Shown piece after piece: positions 12,201 through 18,974 of a stretch of DNA of 64,000 bases. Position 1 is the stretch's first letter, and the number at the start of each line of letters is the position of its first letter. Under the pieces are notes generated by a model. That model had not been told where the DNA came from. It was given only the letters and a program-made list of their open reading frames with translations, and did not search any database. The position numbers and the translations under genes were made by a program. This DNA is from CAWATZ01 sp963784995. Its GTDB lineage: Bacteria > Planctomycetota > Planctomycetia > Gemmatales > Gemmataceae. The DNA is taken from NCBI GenBank assembly GCA_963784995.1, contig CAWATZ010000007.1:248001-312000 (forward strand), given 5' to 3'.

Positions 12201-15200
12201 TGGTCACCATCGCTGGCGGCGGCGGCAGCGGCGCCACCGCCACCGCCACCGTCAATAACCTGAACGTGACCCTGGGCAGCGGCACCCTGACCACCGGCGG
12301 CAATAACTTCACGACGACCTTCGATGGCAGCATCAGCGGCAGCGGCAGTCTGACCAAGGCGGGCACCGGCACCTTCACCCTCGGCGGCAGCAACAGCTAC
12401 AGCGGCACGACCACCATCAGCGCCGGGACTCTGACGGTGGGTGTTGGCGGGACCACCGGGACACTGCCCAGCAGCCCGGTCACCGACAATGGCACACTGG
12501 CCTTCAACCGCAGCGACAGCGTGACCGTTCCCAACACCATCAGCGGCACCGGCGGCCTCACCAAGAACGGCGCCGGCATCCTCACGCTGACGGCCGCCAA
12601 CAGCTACACCGGCACCACCACCATCAACCTCGGCACTCTGCAGGTTGGCGTCGCCAACGCGGTCCCAACGAACTCCGCCGTCTCTTTGAGCAACACATTC
12701 AGCGCCCCGTTCAGCTCCACGCTGGACCTGAACAACTTCAACACCACCATCGGCTCTCTGTCCGGGTTGCCCTACGTGAGCGGCGCCACGGTCACCAACC
12801 CCGGCAGCGGTTATACGTCGCTGCCAACCGTCAGTTTCGTGGGCGGCGGCAGTTCCGTAAGCACTTCGAGCGTGGGACTGGGCGTGGTGGGCGCGACCAA
12901 CATCGTCGGTGGCAGCGGTTATACCTCGACCCCGACCATCAGTTTCGCGGCACCGCCCAGCCAGGCAGGTAACGTTGCCAGCGGGAGCGCGGTCCTCTCC
13001 GGCAGTACCGTGGGCAGCATCAGCGTGACCGGCGTGGGCACCAACTACACGGCACCTCCAACCGTCTTCATCGGGGCAGCTCCAAGCGGCGGCACGACGG
13101 CCACCGCGGTCGCTACCCTGCTGGTGACCAGCGCGACCATCACCAGCGGCGGCAGCGGCTACACGTCGGCCCCGACCGTCGCCTTCTCGGCGCCGGGCGG
13201 CAGCGGCACGACCGCCACCGGCATCGCCACGGTCTCCGGGGGTCAGGTGACCGGCATCATCATCACCAATCCCGGCAGCGGCTACACCTCGGTCCCGACC
13301 ATCACCTTCTCGGGCGACGGCGGCAGCGGGGCCAGTGCCAGCGCCTTCATGGGCGTCTCAGGCGTCAGTATCACCAGCAGCGGCAGCGGCTATGCCGCAG
13401 CCCCCATTGTGAGCTTCACGGGGCCCTCGACGGCCACCGGGACGGCTATCATCGTCGGCGGCCAGCTCACCGGCATCGCCATTACCAGTCCGGGCAGCGG
13501 CTATACCTCGGTCCCGGCCATCACGGTCAACAGTGCCGGCTTCGGCGGCTCCGGGGCCGGCGCCACCGCCGTCATGGGCGTCTCGAACATCAACATGGGG
13601 CTTGTCTTCATCGGCTATACTTCGGTGCCCCTGGTCACCATCACGGGCGGCGGCGGCAGCGGCGCCACCGTTACCGCCACCGTCAACAACCTGAACGTGA
13701 CCCTGGGCAGCGGCACGCTGACCACCGGCGGTGCCAACACCTCGCCGACCTTCGATGGCAGCATCAGCGGCAGCGGCGGACTGACCAAGGTGGGGACCGG
13801 CGGGTTTAGTCTTGGAGGCAACAACAGTTACAGCGGCGCCACCACGCTCAGCGCCGGCTCGCTGACCGTGGGCGTCGGCGGCACGACCGGCACGCTGGGC
13901 AGCGGCCCGGTCAGCACCAGCACCAGCACCACACTCCTCTTTAACCGCAGCGACAGCCTGACGGTCCCCAACACCATCAGCGGCAGCGGCAACCTCACCA
14001 AACTCGGCGCCGGCACCATCACCCTGACGGCCGCCAACACTTACACGGGCAGCACCCTCATCGAAACCGGCACCGTGCAGGCCGGCGTCGCCAGCGCGGT
14101 TCCTTCGACCTCGGGCGTCTCGGTGCTGAACACGCTCAACAGCCCGTTCGGTTCCACGCTGGACCTGAACAACTTCAATGACACCATCGGCTATCTGTCC
14201 AGCAGCGCAGTCGGCGTGACCAGGATCACGGTCGGCAACCCCGGCAGCGGTTATACCTCGCTCCCGAGCGTCAGCTTCTCCGGGGGCGGCGGCTCCGGAG
14301 CCAGCGCGACCGTGGGACTGGGTGTGGTGGGCACGAGCGGGCTGGTGGGCGGCAGCGGCTATACCTCGGCCCCGACCATCAGCTTCTCCACGCCGCCCGG
14401 CCAGGCGGGCAACACGGCCAGCGGGAGCGCGGTCCTCTCCGGCACGAGCGTCAGCAGCATCAGTGTGACCGGCGTGGGCACCAACTACACGGCACCGCCG
14501 ACCGTCTTCATCGCGGCACCGGCCAGCGGTACGACGGCCACCGCGGTTGCTACCCTTCTTGTCACCGGGGCGACCATCACCAGCAGCGGCAGCGGCTACA
14601 CCTCGGCCCCGACTGTCGCCTTCTCGGTGCCGGGCGGCAGCGGCACGATGGCCACCGGCATCGCCACCATCTCCAATGGCCAGGTCACCGGCATCATCAT
14701 CACCAATCCCGGCAGTGGCTATACCGTGCTGCCAACCATTACTCTGACCGGCGGCGGCGGCAGCGGGGCGACCGCCAGCGCCTTGCTGGGCGTCTCGGGG
14801 GTCAGCATCACCAGCGCCGGCAGCGGCTACACCACAGCCCCCAGCGTGAGCTTCACGGGGCCCTCGACGGCCACCGGCTTTGTCACGGTCTCCGGCGGCC
14901 AGATCACCGGCATCACCATCACCAGTCCCGGCAGCGGCTACACTTCGGTGCCCACCATCACCTTCAACAACACCGGTTTCGGCGGCTCCGGCGCCAGCGC
15001 CACTGCTGTGATGGGCATCTCCAACATCAATGTTACCGGCAGCGGCAGTGGCTATACCTCGGCACCGACTGTTAGCTTCTCCGGCGGCGGAGGCAGCGGC
15101 ACCACCGTCGCCAGCGTCTCCCTCAGCAACCTGAGTGCGACGCTGGGTAGCGGAACACTGACCACCGGCGGCACCAACTTTACGACAACCTTCACCGGCG

Positions 15201-18200
15201 TCATCAGCGGCAGCGGCGGTTTGACCAAGTTGGGAACCGGCACGTTCACCCTCAGCGGCGCCAACAGTTACAGCGGCACCACCACCATCAACGCCGGCAC
15301 GCTGGGCGCCGGCATCGCCAACGCCATACCGGCGGCCTCGGCCGTGGCGCTGGCGAACGTGGCCGGCGCCACCTTGAACCTGAACAGCTTCAGCGACACC
15401 ATTGGTTCCCTGTCCGGCGGCGGCAGCAGCGGCGGCAATGTCATCCTCGGGGCCGCCACCCTGGCCACCGGCGGCCTGAACACCTCGACGACCTACAGCG
15501 GCAGCATCAGCGGCGCCGGCGGACTCACCAAGCAGGGCACCGGCACGTTTACCCTCGGCGGCACCAATACTTACACCGGCGCGACCGCCGTCAGCACCGG
15601 CACTCTCTTTGTCGATGGCTCCACAGCCACCGGCAGTACGGTCACTGTTGCCGACAGTGCCACGTTAGGGGGTGGGCAGGGAACCACGGCAGGGACCGTT
15701 GGCGGTCCCGTTTCCTTCACCACGACAGGGACGCTCTCCCCCGGAGATTCGACGAACCCGACAGGCATCTTCAAGACCGGCGCGCTGACCCTCAACTCCA
15801 CTTCGAGCTATAACGTGATGCTCAACGGCACCACCGCCGGCAGCGGCTACGATCAGGTCCAGGTCACCGGGACCGCGACCCTTGGAGGCAGTACGTTAAA
15901 CGTCTCCTCGGTCGGTTTCCCCTCTGCCGTCGGTGATACGTTCACTGTCCTGACGGCCAGTGCCAGCGTCAGCGGCACCTTCAGCAACCCCGGCGGCATC
16001 GTAACCGCGCCAAATGGGATGCTCTTCCAGATCTCCTACACTTCCTCGACAGTGGTCCTGACCCACATCAACACGGCGCCGGTGGTGACCAGTGTCAACG
16101 CCAGTCCCAATTCGATCAACGAAGGCGACTCGACGACAGTGAGCGGAACATTCACCGACCCGGACACGCAGGACACGCACACGGTCGATCTCAACTGGGG
16201 AGACGGCTCGTCCGACAGCACGCTCAACCTACCAGCCGGCGTGCTGACCTTCAGCGCTTCGCACCAGTACCTGGAGGAGCAGAACGGCAGTACCCCCGAC
16301 ACCGTTACCGTGACGGTAACCGACAGTAACAGTGGCAGCGGCTCGGGTACAGCGATGGTGACGGTGTCCGATGCCGCCCTGACAGCCGGTGCCCTGACGC
16401 CGCCGGCGGCCACGGAAGGGGCGACTTTCAACAACGTCCCCATCTTCCACTTCACCGACGCCGATCCGAACGGCACTGCCAGCGATTACACCGCCGCAGT
16501 CACGCTCGGCGATGGCACCACCGTGACCCTGACCAGCACGCCCAGCGGCAATGGCCAGATCGTGGCCAATGGCGGTGGCTTCGACGTGCAGCTGACGTAC
16601 ACCTATCTCGAGGAGCTGAGCAACCAGACCTTCAGCGTCGTGGTCACTGATGCCGGCGGCGCTTCGGCCAGCGCCAGTACCAGCACCTTCAGCGTCGCCG
16701 ATGCGGCGCCAACAGTATCGGCCACCAGCAGCACCGTCAGCGCCCCGGAGAACACAACAGTCAGCAACAACGGCAGTTTCGCTGATTATGACGATGCCGT
16801 GACAATCAGTGCCTCCAGCGGCACGGTAACGCAGAATGGTAGCCAGAGCGGCACCTGGAGCTGGTCGGGCACCGGCGATGCGGCCCACCCCTACACGGTG
16901 ACCATCACGGCGACCAATGCCGATGGCTCCACTGCGACCACATCGTTCGGCGTGTCGTTCACTCCTCCCACCCAGCTGGTCTTCAGCGTACCACCGGCCA
17001 GTAACTTCGCCGGCTTCAACCTCAACAGCCCCGCTGGAGTCCAGGTGTCGGTGGAAGACGTGTTCGGCAACCTCGAAAGCGGCGATAGTTCAACTGTCAC
17101 CCTGGGCCTGGCGAGTGAGCCAGCAGGCGGTGGCTTCGCTCCCGGCAGCGTCACTTCGGTCCAGACCCAGAGTGGGATCGCGACCTTTACCCACCTGGCC
17201 TTCACCCTGTCAGGCACCTACACGCTCCAGGCCACCGACGGCTCTCTGACGCCCGCCACTGCCACCGTCATCATCCAGCCCAACACCGGCATCCTGCTGC
17301 TGGACCCCGCCGGTCAGTCCTTGACAGTTTCGGGTAATGCTGACCTGAACGTGAACACCTTCGGGGCTATCGTTGTCGATTCCAGCAACCCGGCCGCGGC
17401 AACGGTCTCCGGCAATGCCAGCATCACCGCCACCGAGATCGATCTCACCGGCGGCCTGTCCCGAAGTGGCAATGCGACCACTCACGCCGTCCTCAATACC
17501 GGTGCCATTGCCATGCCCGACCCGCTGGCCAGTCTCGTCGCTCCGTCCCAGCCGTCCACCCAGTACACGGCTGGCACCTACTCCGGCATGCTGCAGCCGG
17601 GAACCTACGTGGGCGGCATCACCGTTTCCGGCAACAACTCGGTGACTCTGCAACCGGGGACGTATTACCTCAAGGGAGGCGGCCTGACGGTCAGCGGCAA
17701 CGCTACCATGACAGGGATCGGTGTGATGATCTACCTGACGGGCCTGACGGGCAATAATCCCACCAGCGTCAGCATCAGCGGCAATGCCAGCGTGACCCTT
17801 ACTCCGCCTTCCAGCGGCACCTACCAGGGCGTGGTCCTCTTCCAGGACCGGACCTCGAACGCCTCGATCAACGTCTCTGGCAATGGTGACCTGAACACGA
17901 CGGGCACAGTCTATGCTCCCGGCGCGAAAGTCACCCTCTCCGGCAACGAGACCGGTGCCAACCCCAGCCACACCAGCCTGGGCTCGCAATGGATCGTGGC
18001 CGACTTGACCCTCAGCGGCAATGCCCACTTCACGATCACCGCCGACGCCAATAACCGCAACCAGGATCCCAACGGCTTCCTGGCGGCCGGCGGTCCCGTG
18101 AACCCGGCCGTTCCGGTGGCCGCGCTCACACAGGCAGAAGCGAATGCGGCCCTCTCCGAGTCCCTGATCTTGTGGGCGGCAGCGGGGCTGGATGCGGGCA

Positions 18201-18871
18201 CCCTCCAGGCCCTCAGCCGAACCACGATTATCATCACGCCCCTGCCGGCGCCGTACCTGGGCCTGGCCGGTCCGGGCGTCATCTATCTCGACCCGACCGC
18301 CGATGGCTACGGCTGGTTCACCGACATCTCCGTCACGGCTGTTCCCCCCGCGGCAGAGATCGACCTGATGACGGTGTTCACGCACGAACTGGGTCACGAG
18401 TTCGGGCTGATGGACGGCAATGGCACGACCCTGATGGCCCCGACCCTGGCGGCCGGGGTCAGGATCCTGCCCGACGCCAGCGACTTGCTGGCCCCGCACA
18501 CGACCCTTGCGGTCTCCTTCTCGGCCTCCGCACCCTCCCCGGCTGCCGGGGTCGCCGGCAGCAACCCCTTCGCCTGGCCGGGGCCGTGGTTGGGCCAACT
18601 GTTCGGGATCGGGACGGGCCTCGCCACTGTCGGCTCGGCCAACACCCTGCCCGCCCCTGCGAGCCCCCTGGCACAGTCCGATGCGCTCTTCGCCAACTGG
18701 TCCGCTGCCGGTGTGCTGCCGAGCCGCGGGCTGGGCCCGGTTGCTGGCCTCCTCAGCGATCCGGACCAGGCGGCTGCCCTGGCCGCTGGGGTTGCCAACG
18801 GGACGGAGCAGCAGGACCTGCTCTTCACCGTGCTGGCCGACAGCGCACGGGCCCTGGCATCGACGAGTTGA
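3233..18871 (+). CDS. Giant (5212 aa) secreted multidomain repeat protein with C-terminal HExxHxxG motif
   Basis: The N-terminus (~residues 17-36) carries the planctomycete sorting signal LQLLLETLEDRTLPS. Then follow: a kelch/galactose-oxidase-like propeller with its early-set domain (~150-620); two SbsA-like Ig domains (~620-825); a PPC-type region; seven FG-GAP/VCBS repeats with GDLNNDGK-type calcium loops (~1267-1593); more PPC-like sequence; a long array of autotransporter-associated beta-strand repeats (TFTLSGVNTYSGATT-like) interleaved with GSGYTSAPTVSF repeats (~1976-4130); PKD/cadherin-like domains (~4280-4680); and a SGNA-rich beta-helix region. The C-terminal ~270 residues contain HELGHEFG at 5051-5058, the zinc-binding motif of matrixin-like peptidases. 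The product is probably exported and surface-attached. The ATG follows AAAGGA. The frame is unbroken over 15.6 kb. Its function is unknown: adhesion plus proteolysis or self-processing is an inference. Confidence 0.88.
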   Translation: MRNSSSTTKSRSVKSRRPARLQLLLETLEDRTLPSAGQWLAVIGGLPAAAALDDQASVGQNLLQASGISTANVQVVAALDLNGTFVLQTPVDVTQDALTTELETVPGFVSVTDYQNYVPPPLSTPPPGSPPPDGSFEAINGPSDPNTTTSSSDAPPSGTWTQETNLAPSSIGTMMLLSNGTVMAQAGGVSNTWYQLTPNSTGSYLNGTWSSLASMSTQRLYFGSNVLPSGKVFVVGGEYSGSSGAQNLTNTGEIYDPVANTWSPIANFPQSQFGDDPSEVLPNGTVLGGYVSGPQTYIYNPATNTWSAAGTKLNSDQSDEECWVKLADGSILSYDIFYSVSSGVGHAQRYIPSSNTWVDAGTVPVPLTSAALGYELGPAFLLSDGRVFQIGANSNTAIYTPSTNTWVAGPTIPNGKGADDAPGAMLPNGHVIFAADTSSPLFTGPTQLFDFDPTANTITQITGLPAQLTSDLSGAAYTSRMLVLPTGQVLFTTGSSNRVWIYTPDGSPSASWQPTIAGVTQNGDGSYTLTGTQLNGISEGAAYGDDAEMATNYPIVQLTDLSGNVSYARTYNWSSTGVATGNTPVSTQFVLPSGLPAGHYSLEVIANGIASAPFNFNTAFSVVSTTPAANSVVSAPPASYTITFSAAIDPTSLQASDLLVNGLSATGVTLDSTDTSATFTFTVNPVTTQGLQTMAIAAGAVTLLGDPTTSNAAFNATFRYDAVLQQVTSTNPPFPNGVFTLPGPFTCDVNFNEAFDPSSVQTSDLVLSGITGASVTGVTFLNGNTTAEFTISGITTEGTLTASIAAGAITDIYGNPGAAFSAGYRVDIGTEAYPTPLTSVNPPGSLIYDPSVSGLINFVGDTDNFTLGVDPGQTITVVATPGAPTLFGVVGNGSINAGALLQINQSTGIGSLVGNPVTSGGITGLAYDPSSGVLFGSTIQGHASTSNLIRIDPTTGALLGTVGPITDGPGGPAMSIGDLALQPGTNVLFGIRANTDGTGNGGKLYTIDKTTGVATLVGATGSGAGGGIAFAPDGTLYQTAYDSGFDFTSLNKLNPTNAARLSTVPISGYFDGLAVRPSDGVLFATTGGSNDQMDTINPTTGATTLVGGTGVGSASDIAFVALQPTVTLTDPSSTVLGSATTGVGQPAVLQTVPATTGGTYTITVGGAGATTGNYTLQVILNAAVESESVGGPANNSLATAQDLNPSFLTLQTTQASAQRGAVTGSFTGTDDFYSYSLTAGQSTTLGLAQTGPSTGLLGPRSDIGGFSGPLSVVYGDLNNDGKQDMVVANYTGGTVSVLLGNGNGTFGTPTTYSLGASSSWTVALGDVNGDGKLDIVTSNLSNSTVSVLLNNGNGTFGAATTYSMGTSPYGLAVGDLNGDGYADVVTANYGSSNVTVRFGSASGVLGAATSYSVSGNPIAVALGDMNGDHKLDVVTANYGGGTATVLLNNGSGGLGSPTSVAVGSEPWSIALGDMNGDGKLDVVTGNYGSGTVSVALGNGLGGFSSVASYSTGGSPIRVAVGDLNNDGALDIAAANESSSTVGVLLNNGNGTFGTAQTFATGTNDYGVALADLNGDGLLDLSTANYSSNTVSVWLNTTTLLQMQLQDSSGNVLATGVPAANLNEVINNFVAPATGTYYVRIFGVGSTSYSLVVTKNAAFDTEPNDTFATAQPLGSNTGALGDITSAAGSTVVPGNLSTTEGDSGNTFPFDLGGVNPPQMRYQQVYASSQFTGSGTITALRFRRDSTQGAFSTTGINVQIDLAYAATTPATISSTFANNIGSGDVTVYNGLLNLSSSGTGSPNPFDIVINLTTPFTYNPALGNLLMDVRVFSTPLVSVYFDAADSSQQTVMSRVYAAGNVNATTGSLGVNYGLVTRFDMAAVNDDWYSFNVTSTSSLRLETSTPAGGPNQFVNNLSPHIELYNSADILVASGTTLPDGRNEFLDYTPPSPGTYTVRVTSKNGTTGEYFLSSSTVTPLFWDPNHTDGTALGGSGTWDTSSLDWFNGTTDVAWDNTTNAIADFAGSAGTVSLGTAITAGAVNISTTGYTIQNNTLSDSQFSVGSGLTATLASQLSGSGGLFLSGGGTLVLSNATNNYTGPTGITLGILQLGATNAIPSTSDVSLANVAGVTLNLNGFSDTIGTLSGGGTSGGNVTLGSGTLITGNDSATTTYSGVISGTGGLTKVGTGTFTLSGVNTYSGATTISAGTLAAGVANAIPAASAVSLTNAAGVALNLNSFSDTIGSLSGGGASGGSVILGSGILTTGGNNNTTAYSGVISGTGGGLTKQGAGTFTLSGVNTYSGPTTINAGTLAVGVANAIPAASVVSLANVVGANLNLNSINTTLGSLSGGGTSGGNVTLGTGTLTTGGLNTSTTYSGVISGTGGLTKLGTGTFTLGGANTYSGATNINAGTLQAGITNAVPSGSAVSLSGPNTTFDLNNFSDTIGSLSGLPSVVGLTLTNGGSGYTSAPTVSFIDGGGSGASATATLSGGSVVSLTLTGVGGSYTLAPLVAITGGGGSGATATAAISNLSVTLGSGTLTTGGNNFTTNFDGIISGSGGLTKVGSGTFTLGDNNTYSGTTTIAGTSTTSAGTLAVGVGGTTGTLGSGPVSTGANTSDTLTFNRSDSLTVANTISGSGSLTKNGAGAITLTAANSYTGSTTINLGTLQVGVANAVPTNSAVSLSNSFGTTFNSTLDLNNFNTTIGSLSGFPYVSGTTVTNPGSGYTSLPTVSFVGGGSTVISSSVGLGVVGTTNIVGGSGYTSTPTISFSAPPSQAGTTAFGSAVLSSGTVGSITVTIVGTNYTAPPTVFIGAPTSGTTATAVATLLVTSATITSGGSGYTSAPTVTFSAPGGSGTMATGIATIADGQVTGIIITNPGSGYTSVPTITLTGGGSGASASAFMGVSGVSITSGGSGYTVTPSVSFSGPSTATGTAIIVGGQLMGITISYAGSGYTSVPAITVNSAGFGGSGAGATAVMGVSNINISNVFTGFTSVPLVTIAGGGGSGATATATVNNLNVTLGSGTLTTGGNNFTTTFDGSISGSGSLTKAGTGTFTLGGSNSYSGTTTISAGTLTVGVGGTTGTLPSSPVTDNGTLAFNRSDSVTVPNTISGTGGLTKNGAGILTLTAANSYTGTTTINLGTLQVGVANAVPTNSAVSLSNTFSAPFSSTLDLNNFNTTIGSLSGLPYVSGATVTNPGSGYTSLPTVSFVGGGSSVSTSSVGLGVVGATNIVGGSGYTSTPTISFAAPPSQAGNVASGSAVLSGSTVGSISVTGVGTNYTAPPTVFIGAAPSGGTTATAVATLLVTSATITSGGSGYTSAPTVAFSAPGGSGTTATGIATVSGGQVTGIIITNPGSGYTSVPTITFSGDGGSGASASAFMGVSGVSITSSGSGYAAAPIVSFTGPSTATGTAIIVGGQLTGIAITSPGSGYTSVPAITVNSAGFGGSGAGATAVMGVSNINMGLVFIGYTSVPLVTITGGGGSGATVTATVNNLNVTLGSGTLTTGGANTSPTFDGSISGSGGLTKVGTGGFSLGGNNSYSGATTLSAGSLTVGVGGTTGTLGSGPVSTSTSTTLLFNRSDSLTVPNTISGSGNLTKLGAGTITLTAANTYTGSTLIETGTVQAGVASAVPSTSGVSVLNTLNSPFGSTLDLNNFNDTIGYLSSSAVGVTRITVGNPGSGYTSLPSVSFSGGGGSGASATVGLGVVGTSGLVGGSGYTSAPTISFSTPPGQAGNTASGSAVLSGTSVSSISVTGVGTNYTAPPTVFIAAPASGTTATAVATLLVTGATITSSGSGYTSAPTVAFSVPGGSGTMATGIATISNGQVTGIIITNPGSGYTVLPTITLTGGGGSGATASALLGVSGVSITSAGSGYTTAPSVSFTGPSTATGFVTVSGGQITGITITSPGSGYTSVPTITFNNTGFGGSGASATAVMGISNINVTGSGSGYTSAPTVSFSGGGGSGTTVASVSLSNLSATLGSGTLTTGGTNFTTTFTGVISGSGGLTKLGTGTFTLSGANSYSGTTTINAGTLGAGIANAIPAASAVALANVAGATLNLNSFSDTIGSLSGGGSSGGNVILGAATLATGGLNTSTTYSGSISGAGGLTKQGTGTFTLGGTNTYTGATAVSTGTLFVDGSTATGSTVTVADSATLGGGQGTTAGTVGGPVSFTTTGTLSPGDSTNPTGIFKTGALTLNSTSSYNVMLNGTTAGSGYDQVQVTGTATLGGSTLNVSSVGFPSAVGDTFTVLTASASVSGTFSNPGGIVTAPNGMLFQISYTSSTVVLTHINTAPVVTSVNASPNSINEGDSTTVSGTFTDPDTQDTHTVDLNWGDGSSDSTLNLPAGVLTFSASHQYLEEQNGSTPDTVTVTVTDSNSGSGSGTAMVTVSDAALTAGALTPPAATEGATFNNVPIFHFTDADPNGTASDYTAAVTLGDGTTVTLTSTPSGNGQIVANGGGFDVQLTYTYLEELSNQTFSVVVTDAGGASASASTSTFSVADAAPTVSATSSTVSAPENTTVSNNGSFADYDDAVTISASSGTVTQNGSQSGTWSWSGTGDAAHPYTVTITATNADGSTATTSFGVSFTPPTQLVFSVPPASNFAGFNLNSPAGVQVSVEDVFGNLESGDSSTVTLGLASEPAGGGFAPGSVTSVQTQSGIATFTHLAFTLSGTYTLQATDGSLTPATATVIIQPNTGILLLDPAGQSLTVSGNADLNVNTFGAIVVDSSNPAAATVSGNASITATEIDLTGGLSRSGNATTHAVLNTGAIAMPDPLASLVAPSQPSTQYTAGTYSGMLQPGTYVGGITVSGNNSVTLQPGTYYLKGGGLTVSGNATMTGIGVMIYLTGLTGNNPTSVSISGNASVTLTPPSSGTYQGVVLFQDRTSNASINVSGNGDLNTTGTVYAPGAKVTLSGNETGANPSHTSLGSQWIVADLTLSGNAHFTITADANNRNQDPNGFLAAGGPVNPAVPVAALTQAEANAALSESLILWAAAGLDAGTLQALSRTTIIITPLPAPYLGLAGPGVIYLDPTADGYGWFTDISVTAVPPAAEIDLMTVFTHELGHEFGLMDGNGTTLMAPTLAAGVRILPDASDLLAPHTTLAVSFSASAPSPAAGVAGSNPFAWPGPWLGQLFGIGTGLATVGSANTLPAPASPLAQSDALFANWSAAGVLPSRGLGPVAGLLSDPDQAAALAAGVANGTEQQDLLFTVLADSARALASTS
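7030..8010 (+). repeat. Seven FG-GAP/VCBS repeats within the giant gene
   Basis: Units of about 140 bp encode G-D-[LMV]-N-x-D-G-x-x-D-[VIM]-V-T-A-N-Y followed by SVLLNNGNGTFG-like strands. The aspartate/asparagine loop is the calcium-binding loop of integrin-alpha-type propeller blades, and seven blades would complete one propeller. Confidence 0.85.
10802..15127 (+). repeat. Three tandem ~1.44-kb super-repeats within the giant gene
   Basis: The phrase encoding NLNVTLGSGTLTTGG recurs at 10802, 12257, 13688 and 15128, which gives consecutive units of 1455, 1431 and 1440 bp (485, 477 and 480 residues). Each unit has the same order: an autotransporter-type strand repeat, a STLDLNNFN segment, then about ten GSGYTS-type repeats including SAPTVSF. 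The units are close at DNA level, so this is recent internal duplication nested on an older short repeat. Confidence 0.9.
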
Positions 18872-18914
18872 TCTCGCCGGGGACGAACGGACCGGCGACT
18901 CCGAAGGGAACGCC

Positions 18915-18953
18915 CGAGGGGATGCTGGGGCTGATGACCCCAACGTCCCCTCG
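18915..18953. terminator. Hairpin between convergent genes, candidate bidirectional terminator
   Basis: An 8-bp outer stem (CGAGGGGA with TCCCCTCG) encloses an inner TGGGG/CCCCA stem. It lies between the stop of the giant gene and the stop of the convergent beta-helix gene. There is no T-run, so it may only be a fold-back structure. Confidence 0.4.
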
Positions 18954-18974
18954 AAGTGGGCCGTAGCGTACGGT

